Assembly (NCBI GenBank): GCA_001596155.1
Contig: CP014769.1
Coordinates: 124,001 to 188,000, forward strand
DNA from: Hymenobacter psoromatis
GTDB lineage: Bacteria > Bacteroidota > Bacteroidia > Cytophagales > Hymenobacteraceae
Direction: 5' to 3'
Length of the DNA stretch: 64,000 nt
Shown here: piece by piece, positions 41,930 to 50,385 of the stretch
How the letters are laid out: every line of letters begins with the position of its first letter
How positions within the stretch are numbered: the stretch's first letter is position 1
Notes under the pieces: generated by a model
Database searches by the model: none
What the model was told of the DNA's origin: nothing
Seen by the model: the letters and a program-made list of their open reading frames with translations, nothing else
Translations under genes and position numbers: made by a program

Positions 41930-42328
41930 ATGCGGCACCGCCTCTTATCTGAATCTCCTACCCTCGTGCTCGACTACGACGCCGTGGACGAGCTGCTGCA
42001 CGCCCGCTGGGGCCCCGAGCAAACGCTGGCCTCGACCCAGGCCGGCTACGAGCAGATACTGGCCGTGCTGCCGGCCCAGCACTGCCACCGCCTGCTTGAC
42101 GACCGCCGCGCCTCGCGCCTGATGTGGGATGAGCTGGCCACCTGGATGGCCACCAACTGGTACCCGCGCGCCCACGCGGCGGGCCTGCTGCACCACGCCG
42201 TGGTATTCGCCGAGGACTTTTTCGGGCACCTCGCCACCGCGCTGGTACTGGCGCGGGTAGATGGCGACGGCCAGCTCGTGGGCTTCAGTTCGGAAGCCGC
42301 GGCCCGCCAGCTGCTGCTAGCTTCGTAG
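41930..42328 (+). CDS. STAS/SEC14-like small protein
   Basis: 132 residues from ATG 41930; an earlier ATG lies in the palindromic repeat and is rejected. The layout LVLDYDAVDELLHARW, then LASTQAGYEQILAVLPAQHC and LLDDRRASRLMWDELATWMA followed by WYPRAHAAGL, matches a small STAS-like family common in Hymenobacter-type genomes. Function unknown, perhaps partner binding in signalling. It lies 23 bp before a bestrophin gene. Confidence 0.65.
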   Translation: MRHRLLSESPTLVLDYDAVDELLHARWGPEQTLASTQAGYEQILAVLPAQHCHRLLDDRRASRLMWDELATWMATNWYPRAHAAGLLHHAVVFAEDFFGHLATALVLARVDGDGQLVGFSSEAAARQLLLAS

Positions 42329-42351
42329 GTCCGCCCTTTCCCGTACCCACT

Positions 42352-43257
42352 ATGCTGCTCAATACCAGGCTCCCGGCCGCCTACCTCTTCCGGGGCATCC
42401 GCCCCGACCTGGTGCGGGTGCTGCTAATTTCTACCTTCTTCCACCTGCTCAAGCTCTCACTTGGGCCCTTCCTGCCGCCCGTGCCGCTGCAATTACCCAC
42501 CATTCTGGGGAGCCTGATTTCGCTGCTGCTGGCCTTCAAAACCAACCAATCCTACGAGCGCTGGTGGGAGGCCCGCAAGGTGTGGGGGGCCATCGTTAAC
42601 GACTCGCGCACGCTGGTGCTGCAAGCCGGCGGCTTCGTGCCCGATGCCGTGCTAGCCGCCGCGCCGTGGCCGCTGCGCGCGCTGGCCCACCGCCAGATAG
42701 CCTGGTGCTACTGCCTGGGCGAAACTCTGCGCGGCCTCGACTCCACTGCCACCCTCACCAAGTTCCTACCCCCCGACGAGCTGGCGTACACGCATAATCA
42801 GGATAATAAGCCCCTGGCGCTGCTGGCCCTGCACACGGCGCAGCTCAAAACCCTCTACCAGGAAGGCGCGCTCAACGCCTTCCAGCAGGTGCAGCTGGAT
42901 GCCACGCTGGTGCGCCTCTGCGACGCGCTAGGCCAGGCCGAGCGCCTCAAGAACACGGTGTTTCCGGCCAGCTACCGGCGGCTGGTGCATTTTTTCATCT
43001 ACCTGTTTCTATTTACGCTCTCGCTGGGGCTGGTGCAGGCCATTGGGCTGTGGGAAATTCCGGTGCTGCTGACCACCGGCTCCACCTTTTTCCTTCTGGA
43101 GCGCACCGCCCGCTACCTACAAGACCCCTTCGGCAACCAGCCCACCGACACGCCGGTCACGGCCCTGGCCCGCACCGTAGAAATCAACCTGCGGCAGTTG
43201 CTGCACGAGAGCGCCGTGCCCGCGCCGCTCGCGCCCGAAGGCTTTTATTTGCTGTGA
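42352..43257 (+). CDS. Bestrophin-family ion channel
   Basis: 301 residues with the bestrophin (RFP-TM, YneE) layout: an N-terminal membrane region, then the signature LLAFKTNQSYERWWEARKVW, a helical cytoplasmic part, and a second membrane pair near FFIYLFLFTLSLGLVQAIGL. The C-terminal block DPFGNQPTDTPVTAL matches the family's conserved DPFG motif. Bacterial bestrophins form pentameric channels, some cation- and some anion-selective. Selectivity cannot be read here. It follows the STAS-like gene on the same strand. The downstream 43258-43467 is AT-rich, convergent with the next gene and contains no gene. Confidence 0.87.
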   Translation: MLLNTRLPAAYLFRGIRPDLVRVLLISTFFHLLKLSLGPFLPPVPLQLPTILGSLISLLLAFKTNQSYERWWEARKVWGAIVNDSRTLVLQAGGFVPDAVLAAAPWPLRALAHRQIAWCYCLGETLRGLDSTATLTKFLPPDELAYTHNQDNKPLALLALHTAQLKTLYQEGALNAFQQVQLDATLVRLCDALGQAERLKNTVFPASYRRLVHFFIYLFLFTLSLGLVQAIGLWEIPVLLTTGSTFFLLERTARYLQDPFGNQPTDTPVTALARTVEINLRQLLHESAVPAPLAPEGFYLL

Positions 43258-43467
43258 GGCGGAGGGCTTTTGATAGCTTGCCCACACCCTGTTTCCCCTA
43301 CCCCCCGCCGATAGCCAGAGTCCCCGACTAACCTTCTTGTTATGTTTTTTACGATTAAGATTCTGGCTTTAAGAAATTTAAATCCATATTACACTAACAA
43401 AGTGTAGTGCTACAGTAGTAGGGGGGGGGTAGCTTTTGAGGCTGTGGTTTTACGTGTTGCAAAGGAC

Positions 43468-44520
43468 CTACAATTCTCGCCCACCTTTTCGCGCCTTCTT
43501 CAGCCACTTGAGCGCCGCTGTCACTTTAGCGTCCTGGCTCAAGTCGGTGAAGTTGTCGCCACCCGGGATGAGTACATCGGGGAGGAGGCTAGTTTTGTAA
43601 GCGGTGCCGGTACGGTCGGCATCCTGCGAGCCCGCAATGGTGAGGTAGGACCCACCACTGATGGGGTAGCTTTGGTTGGCGGTGGTGGCCCCATAGGTAG
43701 GCTCTCCGAAGAAGCGGGTGGCAGGGCGGCCCTTGAGGCTGATGGCGACAATTTCGCCGGAGCTGGCCGTCATCCCGCTGAGCAATACGGCAATGGGCAA
43801 ATCGGAGCGGCGAGCGGGACAACGGTTGGTCAGCATAGTCACCTGCATGGTATCCATGTAGAAGTTACCCTGGCGCAGGTACGACTGCTGTTCAGGCTGG
43901 CCGTTGCTATCCACGAAGCCGCCCAGATGCCCGTCGCCGAGCAGCGGGGCAATGCCGGCCAGCATGGGCACCATAGCCCCGCCATCGTTGAGACGTAGGT
44001 CGAGAATCCAGGCCCGGGCCTGGTTAGGAGGGAGGCGGCAGAGCGAATCCTGCACCACTCGGGCCGCCACGCGCATGGCCGCCAGGCTGCCCCCGGCGTT
44101 GATGCCCGGCAGTTGGATGTAGCCCACCCGGCCCGGCAGCATCTTCACCAGTACGCCAGGCTTTTTCTTCAGCGCCGCCTTCACTACCTCATTCGCATAA
44201 GCAGGGCGGGCGGGATTATACCATTTGTAAATTTTGCCTTGGTAGGTGAGCCAGCCGTGGTCGTCTCTCAGTTGCTCGAACAGGAAAGGATAAATGGGCA
44301 GCAGGTCCCGGACGGTAGTAGCTCCCTGGGCCTTTTGGTGTACCACTTGGCGTAGTTGGGGCCAGTTGACAGTGTTGCGTTCCAGCGAGTAGGTCTGCAA
44401 TAGGGTAAGGCTCTTATCGAGAAAGCTTGCTACGGAGTCGGGCAAGGCCGCCGGAGCGGTCTGGCAGTGGGCTGATGCACTTATACCAGTCAGCAAAAGA
44501 AGTATTCCCAGTTTTTTCAT
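43468..44520 (-). CDS. S41-family (tail-specific type) serine peptidase, exported
   Basis: 350 residues with a signal peptide (MKKLGILLLLTGISASAHC). The S41 catalytic region is present: WILDLRLNDGGAMVPML (substrate-carrying strand), then SGMTASSGEIVAISLKG with the nucleophilic Ser in TASSGE, and FGEPTYGATTANQ after it. A short PDZ-like stretch may precede (VKMLPGRVGYIQLPG). S41 peptidases cleave unstructured C-termini of periplasmic or outer-membrane proteins. It lies alone; 44521-44852 upstream is AT-richer and shows no gene. Confidence 0.85.
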   Translation of the reverse strand: MKKLGILLLLTGISASAHCQTAPAALPDSVASFLDKSLTLLQTYSLERNTVNWPQLRQVVHQKAQGATTVRDLLPIYPFLFEQLRDDHGWLTYQGKIYKWYNPARPAYANEVVKAALKKKPGVLVKMLPGRVGYIQLPGINAGGSLAAMRVAARVVQDSLCRLPPNQARAWILDLRLNDGGAMVPMLAGIAPLLGDGHLGGFVDSNGQPEQQSYLRQGNFYMDTMQVTMLTNRCPARRSDLPIAVLLSGMTASSGEIVAISLKGRPATRFFGEPTYGATTANQSYPISGGSYLTIAGSQDADRTGTAYKTSLLPDVLIPGGDNFTDLSQDAKVTAALKWLKKARKGGREL

Positions 44521-44852
44521 GCCCCGAAGATGCTAGTTTTGAATGAAGGGTTGGCTGGGGGGAGGCAAGTGTAGTAATTCCGCGCAAGACGCTGACGAAC
44601 AGTAAAAAAGAATAGTTACTGTGCTTCGATAGGGGAATTTCCAGCCCCTGGTTCGCTTTGTAAAACAAGGCCAAGGCTTGTAACAGTAGCCTGAATTTAG
44701 TAGTCTGTATTGGAAAAGTACCACACCGGCCATTCTTAGGAAAGGAGCCGAAAAATGGCCTATTTTCAAGATTTGTCCGAGAAACCTTGTTGTGTTGAGG
44801 GAGAATTCCGCGAAACGAGTCTAACACTGTTCGCCGCTCTGCTACCCCCGCC

Positions 44853-45065
44853 TCAGTGCTGCCAGCGAATGTGCTGGTCCTCCAGCGGCACGGCGATGCC
44901 CTCGTAGGCGGGCAGGATGCGGGCCGTGAAATCACTGGCGGGGCGGGTGGTGGCGACCTGGGCCTGATAGGGGTAGTAGCCGTCGGCAGTGGGGGCTGCG
45001 GCTGGTTGCAGCAGGATGCGCAGGGGCATTTCGTCGGGCAGGCCCGTGTGGCGGCGGGCAGGTAA
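44853..45065 (-). pseudogene. Orphan C-terminal fragment of alpha-glucan phosphorylase
   Basis: About 70 codons nearly identical to the last residues of the phosphorylase at 61007 (TARILPAYEGIAVPL, then QHIRWQH, and the YYPYQ/HYPYQ block). The catalytic domains are missing. It is preceded by a minus-strand pair of CRP/FNR-type boxes (45093-45126), so a former phosphorylase gene with that promoter seems to have lost nearly all of its coding region by deletion. Confidence 0.75.
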
Positions 45066-45092
45066 TAGCTCTGCCTCTTCAAAGCGATTCCC

Positions 45093-45126
45093 TGACAATA
45101 ACGGTCTTATTACCTGACGTTTGTCA
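45093..45126 (-). promoter_or_regulatory. Tandem CRP/FNR-type boxes in front of phosphorylase relic
   Basis: Read leftward: TGACAAACGTCA (45126-45115) and CCGTTATTGTCA (45104-45093), 22 bp apart. The expected -7 position (about 45065) has no TTTG, consistent with the deletion starting there. Confidence 0.5.
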
Positions 45127-45203
45127 CGCCGCCGCGCTGGCCCAACGGCTGGTCTGCCTGGGCAGCAACGAAACCAGGTAGCGGTAGCAACTGCCCAAAA
45201 ACC

Positions 45204-45268
45204 TGATAAAAATCATGTAGCCCGGCGTTATTCATCAGGGTGTTGGCAGGGGGTAGGGCCGAATTTTG
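45204..45268 (+). promoter_or_regulatory. Tandem CRP/FNR-type box promoter of the hydrogenase operon
   Basis: TGATAAAAATCA (45204-45215), CGTTATTCATCA (45226-45237), TTG (45243-45245) and GAATTTTG (45261-45268). Box spacing is 22 bp and TTTG starts 61 bp from the first base. Its distal box and -7 element are identical to those of the BON promoter at 14964. The leader to the small-subunit ATG is about 130 bp. Confidence 0.7.
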
Positions 45269-45404
45269 AGCGGTGCAGAAACAGGTAGGCAGGGGCCGAA
45301 CAAGTTCCTCAGTTGCCTAAAGAATACGGCGGCTTTTCAACGCGCTGTCCGGCTGCTTCGGCCGGGTACTAATCGCTCTTTTCATCTTTTTCCCCACCCA
45401 TCTC

Positions 45405-46385
45405 ATGGCAAACGTTTTGTGGCTTCAGGGGGGCGCGTGCAGTGGCAACACCATGTCGTTCCTCAATGCCGAAGAACCCACCGTCGTCGAACTCGTGACG
45501 GACTTTGGTATTAATATCCTCTGGCATCCGTCGCTGGGCGTGGAGTTGGGGCATCAGGTGACGGACCTGCTGCATGATATTATTGGGGGAAAGGTGGTGC
45601 TGGATATTTTCGTGTTTGAGGGCACCGTGGTGCAGGGGCCGAACGGCACCGGTATGATGAACATCTTCGGCGAGCGGGCCATGAAGGACTGGGTGAAGGA
45701 GCTGGCCGCCGCCGCCAACTACGTGGTAGCTATTGGCGATTGCGCGACCTGGGGCGGCATTCCGGCCGTGGAGCCCAACCCGAGCGACTCAGTGGGGATG
45801 CAGTTTTTCAAGAAGCACAGGGGCGGCTACCTGGGGGCCGATTTCGTGTCGAAGGGCGGGCTGCCAGTTATCAATATTCCGGGTTGCCCGGCGCACCCCG
45901 ATTGGATAACGCAGATACTGGTGGCCATTTCGACGGGCCGCATCGGCGACGTGCTGATTGACGAGTACCAGCGGCCACGCACCTTTTTCACCGACTTTAC
46001 GCAAACGGGCTGCACCAACGTGGTCAACTTCCTGCACAAGGTGGACGGCGGCTTTGGCAAGCGCGGCAACGGCTGCCTGTTTTACGAAGTGGGCTGCCGG
46101 GGGCCGATGACGCGCTCCAGCTGCAACCGCATTCTGTGGAACCGGCATTCCAGCAAAACGCGCGTCAACCACCCCTGCCTGGGCTGCACCGAGCCGGGTT
46201 TCCCGCACCACGACCTTAAGAAAGGCAGCATTTTCAAGACCATGACCTACCTGGGAATGCCCCTTGAAACGCCGACCGGGGATTCTAAAATCGGCTACTA
46301 TCTGCGGGCCGGCTTCGAGAAAACGCTAGTGGCCGCCGAGAAGGTGGCCGGCGTGGAAGAAGCTTACCACGAAGGCTCCAAGTAG
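45405..46385 (+). CDS. hucS: [NiFe]-hydrogenase small subunit, group 2a-like
   Basis: 326 residues without a Tat signal peptide, so the enzyme faces the cytoplasm. VLWLQGGACSGNTMSFLNAE at the N-terminus and the order of cysteines (Cys12, 113, 161, 203, 224, 231, 240, 258, 261) match the Fe-S relay of group 2 uptake hydrogenases. By memory of the family it is closest to the high-affinity group 2a (Huc) type of actinobacteria and cyanobacterial HupS. It carries electrons from the NiFe site to a carrier. It is first in an operon with the large subunit 27 bp downstream. Subgroup needs a phylogeny. Confidence 0.9.
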   Translation: MANVLWLQGGACSGNTMSFLNAEEPTVVELVTDFGINILWHPSLGVELGHQVTDLLHDIIGGKVVLDIFVFEGTVVQGPNGTGMMNIFGERAMKDWVKELAAAANYVVAIGDCATWGGIPAVEPNPSDSVGMQFFKKHRGGYLGADFVSKGGLPVINIPGCPAHPDWITQILVAISTGRIGDVLIDEYQRPRTFFTDFTQTGCTNVVNFLHKVDGGFGKRGNGCLFYEVGCRGPMTRSSCNRILWNRHSSKTRVNHPCLGCTEPGFPHHDLKKGSIFKTMTYLGMPLETPTGDSKIGYYLRAGFEKTLVAAEKVAGVEEAYHEGSK

Positions 46386-46412
46386 CTCACCCTCATCCTA
46401 TTCCTACCCAAC

Positions 46413-48008
46413 ATGGCACTTGTTAAAGAATTGAATATCTCGCCCGTGGGCCGCGTGGAAGGCGACCTCGACGTGCGCGTGTACATCGAGAACGGCGTGG
46501 TGACCCGCGCCTACACGCAGGCGGCCATGTTTCGCGGCTTCGAGCGCATTATGGCCGGTAAGGACCCGCAGGCGGGCCTTATCGTGACGCCGCGCATCTG
46601 CGGCATTTGCGGCGGCTCGCATTTATACTGCGCCTCGTCGGCGCTCGATACGGTCTGGAAAACGACCCTACCCCCCAATGCGCTGCTGCTGCGCGGTATC
46701 GGGCAGGCGGCCGAAACCTTGCAGAGTATTCCGCGCTGGTTCTACGCCATTTTCGCGCCCGATATGGTGAATAAGAAATTCGCCAATTTCCCACTGTACC
46801 CGGAAGTGGTGAAGCGGTTTTCGTCCTACGTGGGCACTTCGTTTCAGAAGGGCGTCACGGCTTCGGGGCGGCCGGTGGAAATCTACGCGCTCTTTGGTGG
46901 GCAATGGCCGCACAGCAGCTACATGGTGCCCGGCGGCGTGATGTGCGCCCCGACCCTCAAGGACGTGACCCGCGCCACGGCCATCCAGAACCAGTTTAAG
47001 AACGACTGGCTCGAAACCGTGTGGCTGGGCTGCTCGGTGGCCCGCTACCGCGAGGTAAAAACCTGGGACCAGCTGCTGGCCTGGGTGGACGAAAACGAGT
47101 CGCAGAAAAACAGCGACTTAGGGCTGTTTATTCGGGCCGGGATGCAGTTTGGGCTGCACAAGTTCGGGCAGGGGGTAGGGCGGTTTATCACCACCGGCAG
47201 CTACTTGCAGAAGGACCTATATAACCACCCCACCATCGAGGGGCGCACCAAGGCGCTCATCAGCCGGGCGGGCTTTTACGACGGAAAAAACTACTCCGTG
47301 TTCGACCAGGCGCTGGTGAAGGAGCACGTGGAGCACGCCTGGTACGAAACCGTGCCCGCCCTGCACCCCTGGGACGAGCCGCTGCCTACCCCGGTGCAGT
47401 CGCAGAGCCTGCAAAAATCCGATGTCAACGGCAAATACTCATGGTCCAAGGCTCCGCGCTACCTGGATATGGCCGCCGAGGCCGGGCCGCTGGCCCGCGT
47501 CGTCATCGCCGCCGACCCCAACCACCGGGAGCCGCACCAGATTTACGACCCGCTTTTCGGCGACATCATGCAGCAAATCGGGCCGAGCGTGTTTACGCGG
47601 GTGCTGGCCCGGATGCACGAAGCATCGACTCTCTACCACTACATGACGGAGTGGCTGAGCCAGTTGGACCTCAACGGCGAGTTCTACATCAAGCCCGAGG
47701 AGCGCGACGGCAAGGGTTTCGGGGCCACCGAGGCCGCCCGTGGTGCGCTGGCCCACTGGATTGAAATCGAGAACGGCGTTATCAAAAACTACCAGGTAGT
47801 GGCCCCCACCACCTGGAACGTGGGTCCGCAAGACGACCGGGGCCAGGCCGGCCCCATCGAAGCGGCCCTGCAAGGCATTGAGGTAGAAGACGAAAGCGAC
47901 CCGGTGGAAGTGGCAATGGTGGCCCGCTCGTTCGATTCGTGCCTGGTGTGTACGGTCCACGCGCACGATGCCAGGAGCGGGGTGCAGTTGGCGAAATTCA
48001 AGCTGTAG
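46413..48008 (+). CDS. hucL: [NiFe]-hydrogenase large subunit, group 2a-like
   Basis: 531 residues. The N-terminal L1 motif RICGICGGSH gives the Ni ligands Cys63 and Cys66, and PVGRVEGDLDV is the standard start. The C-terminal L2 motif is SFDSCLVCTVH (Cys510, Cys513, His516), with Ser where many families have Pro. A 15-residue tail after His516 (AHDARSGVQLAKFKL) would be removed by the protease encoded next, after Ni insertion. It catalyses H2 to 2 H+ + 2 e-. It pairs with the small subunit; no quinone-reducing cytochrome b gene follows, so the electron acceptor must be elsewhere. Confidence 0.92.
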   Translation: MALVKELNISPVGRVEGDLDVRVYIENGVVTRAYTQAAMFRGFERIMAGKDPQAGLIVTPRICGICGGSHLYCASSALDTVWKTTLPPNALLLRGIGQAAETLQSIPRWFYAIFAPDMVNKKFANFPLYPEVVKRFSSYVGTSFQKGVTASGRPVEIYALFGGQWPHSSYMVPGGVMCAPTLKDVTRATAIQNQFKNDWLETVWLGCSVARYREVKTWDQLLAWVDENESQKNSDLGLFIRAGMQFGLHKFGQGVGRFITTGSYLQKDLYNHPTIEGRTKALISRAGFYDGKNYSVFDQALVKEHVEHAWYETVPALHPWDEPLPTPVQSQSLQKSDVNGKYSWSKAPRYLDMAAEAGPLARVVIAADPNHREPHQIYDPLFGDIMQQIGPSVFTRVLARMHEASTLYHYMTEWLSQLDLNGEFYIKPEERDGKGFGATEAARGALAHWIEIENGVIKNYQVVAPTTWNVGPQDDRGQAGPIEAALQGIEVEDESDPVEVAMVARSFDSCLVCTVHAHDARSGVQLAKFKL

Positions 48009-48049
48009 GGCAAATAGATTCCGTTGGCACCATCCCTCTATCCCCTGCC

Positions 48050-48553
48050 ATGAACCCAAAAACCGCCATTCTCGGCTTCGGCAACCCCGTGCGTAGCGAC
48101 GACGGCGTGGGGTGCTACGTCATCGAGCAGCTCCAGCAGCGGGCCGATTTGCCGGCGCACATCCACCTGTTCGACATGGGCACGTCGGCGTTTGAGGTGC
48201 TTTTTAAGCTGGCGGGGCACGAGCGGTTCATCATCGTGGATGCCGTGGTGAACAGCGGGGAGCCGGCGGGCACCCTGTTTCGGCTGCCCGCCGAGGCCGT
48301 GGAAGCCGCCGTGCAGGACGACCCGCTGGTGTTTTTGCACGGCCTGAAGTGGGACCAGGCGCTGGCCTACGCCCGCAGGATTTTGCGCGACGAGTACCCC
48401 GACGACATTACCGTGTATCTGGTGGCCGTGGACGATACCCGCCTCGAAATCGGCCTGTCGGAGGCCGTGCGGGCCGGCGGCCACCAGGTATTAGAACTTA
48501 TTAGCAATGAATGCTTTACTGCTTCGGAACGGCCATCTTCAGTTCACGGCTGA
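48050..48553 (+). CDS. hupD: Hydrogenase maturation protease
   Basis: 167 residues, the HyaD/HupD (M52) family. ILGFGNPVRSDDGVGCYVIE carries the first Ni-binding acidic residue, FDMGTSAFEVLF aligns with the second conserved block (usually Asp), and the His of FLHGLKWDQAL is the third ligand. It trims the C-terminal tail of the large subunit once nickel is in place. It starts 42 bp after hucL, and its last 47 bp overlap the next gene, so translation is probably coupled. Confidence 0.87.
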   Translation: MNPKTAILGFGNPVRSDDGVGCYVIEQLQQRADLPAHIHLFDMGTSAFEVLFKLAGHERFIIVDAVVNSGEPAGTLFRLPAEAVEAAVQDDPLVFLHGLKWDQALAYARRILRDEYPDDITVYLVAVDDTRLEIGLSEAVRAGGHQVLELISNECFTASERPSSVHG

Positions 48554-48818
48554 GCTGGTGCAGCGGGCCTTTGCCGGCGAGCAGCAGCTACGGCGCGTGT
48601 ACTACCCCGAGCGCCGCGCCCTGCTGCTGGCTCCTAAGTCGGACATCTTCTTCGAGAAAATGCACAAGACCACCTGGTTCGTGCCCAAAGACCGTAACCT
48701 ACTGGGCGACAAGGCCATCGACGTGCGCGATATTCTGCTCGATAACGACCTCGACGAGGCCGACCGCGAAGTAACCTACGAATTAGAACCCACCGGCGTG
48801 CTATGCGTGATTTTGTGA
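48507..48818 (+). CDS. Small conserved hydrogenase-locus protein, unknown function
   Basis: 103 residues starting inside the 3' end of the protease gene and ending inside the start of the TPR gene, so it is tightly embedded. LRRVYYPERRALLLAPKSDI, then FEKMHKTTWFVPKDRNLLGD and an acidic ending. No known domain. The overlaps on both sides argue that it is a real part of the hydrogenase system, possibly an assembly factor or a functional counterpart of the small membrane-tethering subunit of Huc, but I see no membrane segment and that is speculation. Confidence 0.7.
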   Translation: MNALLLRNGHLQFTAELVQRAFAGEQQLRRVYYPERRALLLAPKSDIFFEKMHKTTWFVPKDRNLLGDKAIDVRDILLDNDLDEADREVTYELEPTGVLCVIL

Positions 48819-50350
48819 ACGACCCTGCGAACAACTCTGTGAACGACGCTGCCCTGCTCACCATCGTAGCGCCGCCCGCGCGGCACCCGGCCGTGGCCGC
48901 TGCCATCGGCCGCGAGCCGCGCCTGCACGAGCTGGTAAGCGTAGTGGCCGAAGCCCCGGAAAACGCGGACGACTTGCTGGTTGTGCGCGAAGACGGCCTG
49001 AATACAGCCGCCGACTGGTCGGAAGCCCGGCCGCCGGTGGTGTTAGCGCAGCCGCTGCCGTTTTCGCCCGAAAACCTGTTGGCGCTCGTCTTCGTGCGGC
49101 TGGATAACTGGGAGAAAGCCTGGCAATACGCCGCCCAAAACCCGTCGCTGGCGGCCGACCTCGCGCTGCTACGCGGCTTGCAGGAAGGGGCCCCGCTGGA
49201 CGTGCCGGCCGCGCCCATAAACGACGTGGGCAGCTTCGGGCACTACCGCCGCTGGCACAACCGCGCCGTGGCCCTCCACTACGGGCAGCTGGCCCGGCGG
49301 CCCGCCGCGGCCGACGTGCAGTACGCTTACCAGCAGGCCATTGCCCACGCGCCGGGGGCCGATTGGCAGGCGTTTTCGACCAAGCACTACGCCACCTTTC
49401 TGCTCGATAACGGCCAACTGGCCGAGGCCCGGCAGCAACTGGCCGCTACCTGCGACCTGCCCCTGAGCGCCACCGCGCGGCACGAGTTGCTGGCGGTAGA
49501 GGCGGCCGTGCTGCTGCAACAGTTCACCGTGCCCTACGATGCCGGGCTCCTGGCCGAGCTAAAAGACAAGCTCTGGCAAACGCTGGGCTACTACGAGCGG
49601 CGCGGGCGCGGCCTCAGCGCCGCGCTTACCCTGCTCGATGCCGCGCAGGTGGCCAATTTCTCAAACAGCTTTGCCGAGGCGCTGGGCTACCTCAACCGCG
49701 CCGTGGCCCTGCTGAGCGAGGCCGATGCGCCCGAGCTGCTGGCCAACGCGCAGTACCGCAAGGGCGTGCTGCTCTTCACCTGGGCGCAGAACGGCAACCC
49801 GCAGTTTTATCGGGGGGCTATGAAAGCCTATCAGCAAGCCCTACAAGTGTTTACGCGCAACGAGGCGTACCCGGTGTTTGCCGAAATTCAGCACCATCTG
49901 GGGGTTATCTACTCGGAAATTCCCGATGAGGTGAAGAAAAAATCGGTGTGGGCGGCCATTTCGGTCAGTTCCTTCAACCAGGCGCTGGAGTTTTTTACCC
50001 GTGACACGCACCCCTACGAGTACGCCACTATTTGCAACCACTACGCCAACGCTTTCACCAAGTACCCGGCCGCTTTCAAGACCGATAACTTCGCCAAAGC
50101 CCTGACCTACTACCGCCAGGCCCTGGCCGTGCGCACCGCCGCCGCCTACCCCTACGAGCGCACCCTAACGCTGCTCAATTTCCTGGCCGCCGCCTGGCAG
50201 GTCAACCTGGCGCTCAACCCCGACCCCGCCGTCCTGCTGGCCGAAATGCGCGGCTATGCGCTGGAAGCCAGTGAACTGGTACCCGACCCGGCGCTGGTGC
50301 GCGAGGCGCAGGAACACCTAGAGCGGCTGGTGGGGGTAGAAGTAGAGTAA
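48803..50350 (+). CDS. TPR-repeat protein of the hydrogenase locus
   Basis: 515 residues. After an N-terminal part of about 100 residues, helical repeats of TPR type follow (DNWEKAWQYAAQNPSLAADL, ALGYLNRAVALLSEADAPEL, ALTYYRQALAVRTAAAYPYE). There is no signal peptide. Proteins of this kind accompany group 2a hydrogenase genes in other phyla and are thought to be structural or assembly partners. It overlaps the preceding small gene by 16 bp and is followed by hypA after 35 bp. Confidence 0.75.
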   Translation: MRDFVNDPANNSVNDAALLTIVAPPARHPAVAAAIGREPRLHELVSVVAEAPENADDLLVVREDGLNTAADWSEARPPVVLAQPLPFSPENLLALVFVRLDNWEKAWQYAAQNPSLAADLALLRGLQEGAPLDVPAAPINDVGSFGHYRRWHNRAVALHYGQLARRPAAADVQYAYQQAIAHAPGADWQAFSTKHYATFLLDNGQLAEARQQLAATCDLPLSATARHELLAVEAAVLLQQFTVPYDAGLLAELKDKLWQTLGYYERRGRGLSAALTLLDAAQVANFSNSFAEALGYLNRAVALLSEADAPELLANAQYRKGVLLFTWAQNGNPQFYRGAMKAYQQALQVFTRNEAYPVFAEIQHHLGVIYSEIPDEVKKKSVWAAISVSSFNQALEFFTRDTHPYEYATICNHYANAFTKYPAAFKTDNFAKALTYYRQALAVRTAAAYPYERTLTLLNFLAAAWQVNLALNPDPAVLLAEMRGYALEASELVPDPALVREAQEHLERLVGVEVE

Positions 50351-50385
50351 CGTTCAAAAGAAGACTCATAACTATCTGTAAAGCA

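Noticed and set aside
44414-45082. 222-codon minus-strand frame covering the phosphorylase relic
   Set aside because: Out of frame with the phosphorylase homology and of mixed low-complexity content; the homologous frame is the short one ending at 44853.
45405-48008. Assignment of the hydrogenase to group 1h (Hhy type)
   Set aside because: The small-subunit N-terminus (QGGACSGNTMSFLNA) and the L2 motif differ from those remembered for group 1h and match group 2; still needs a tree.
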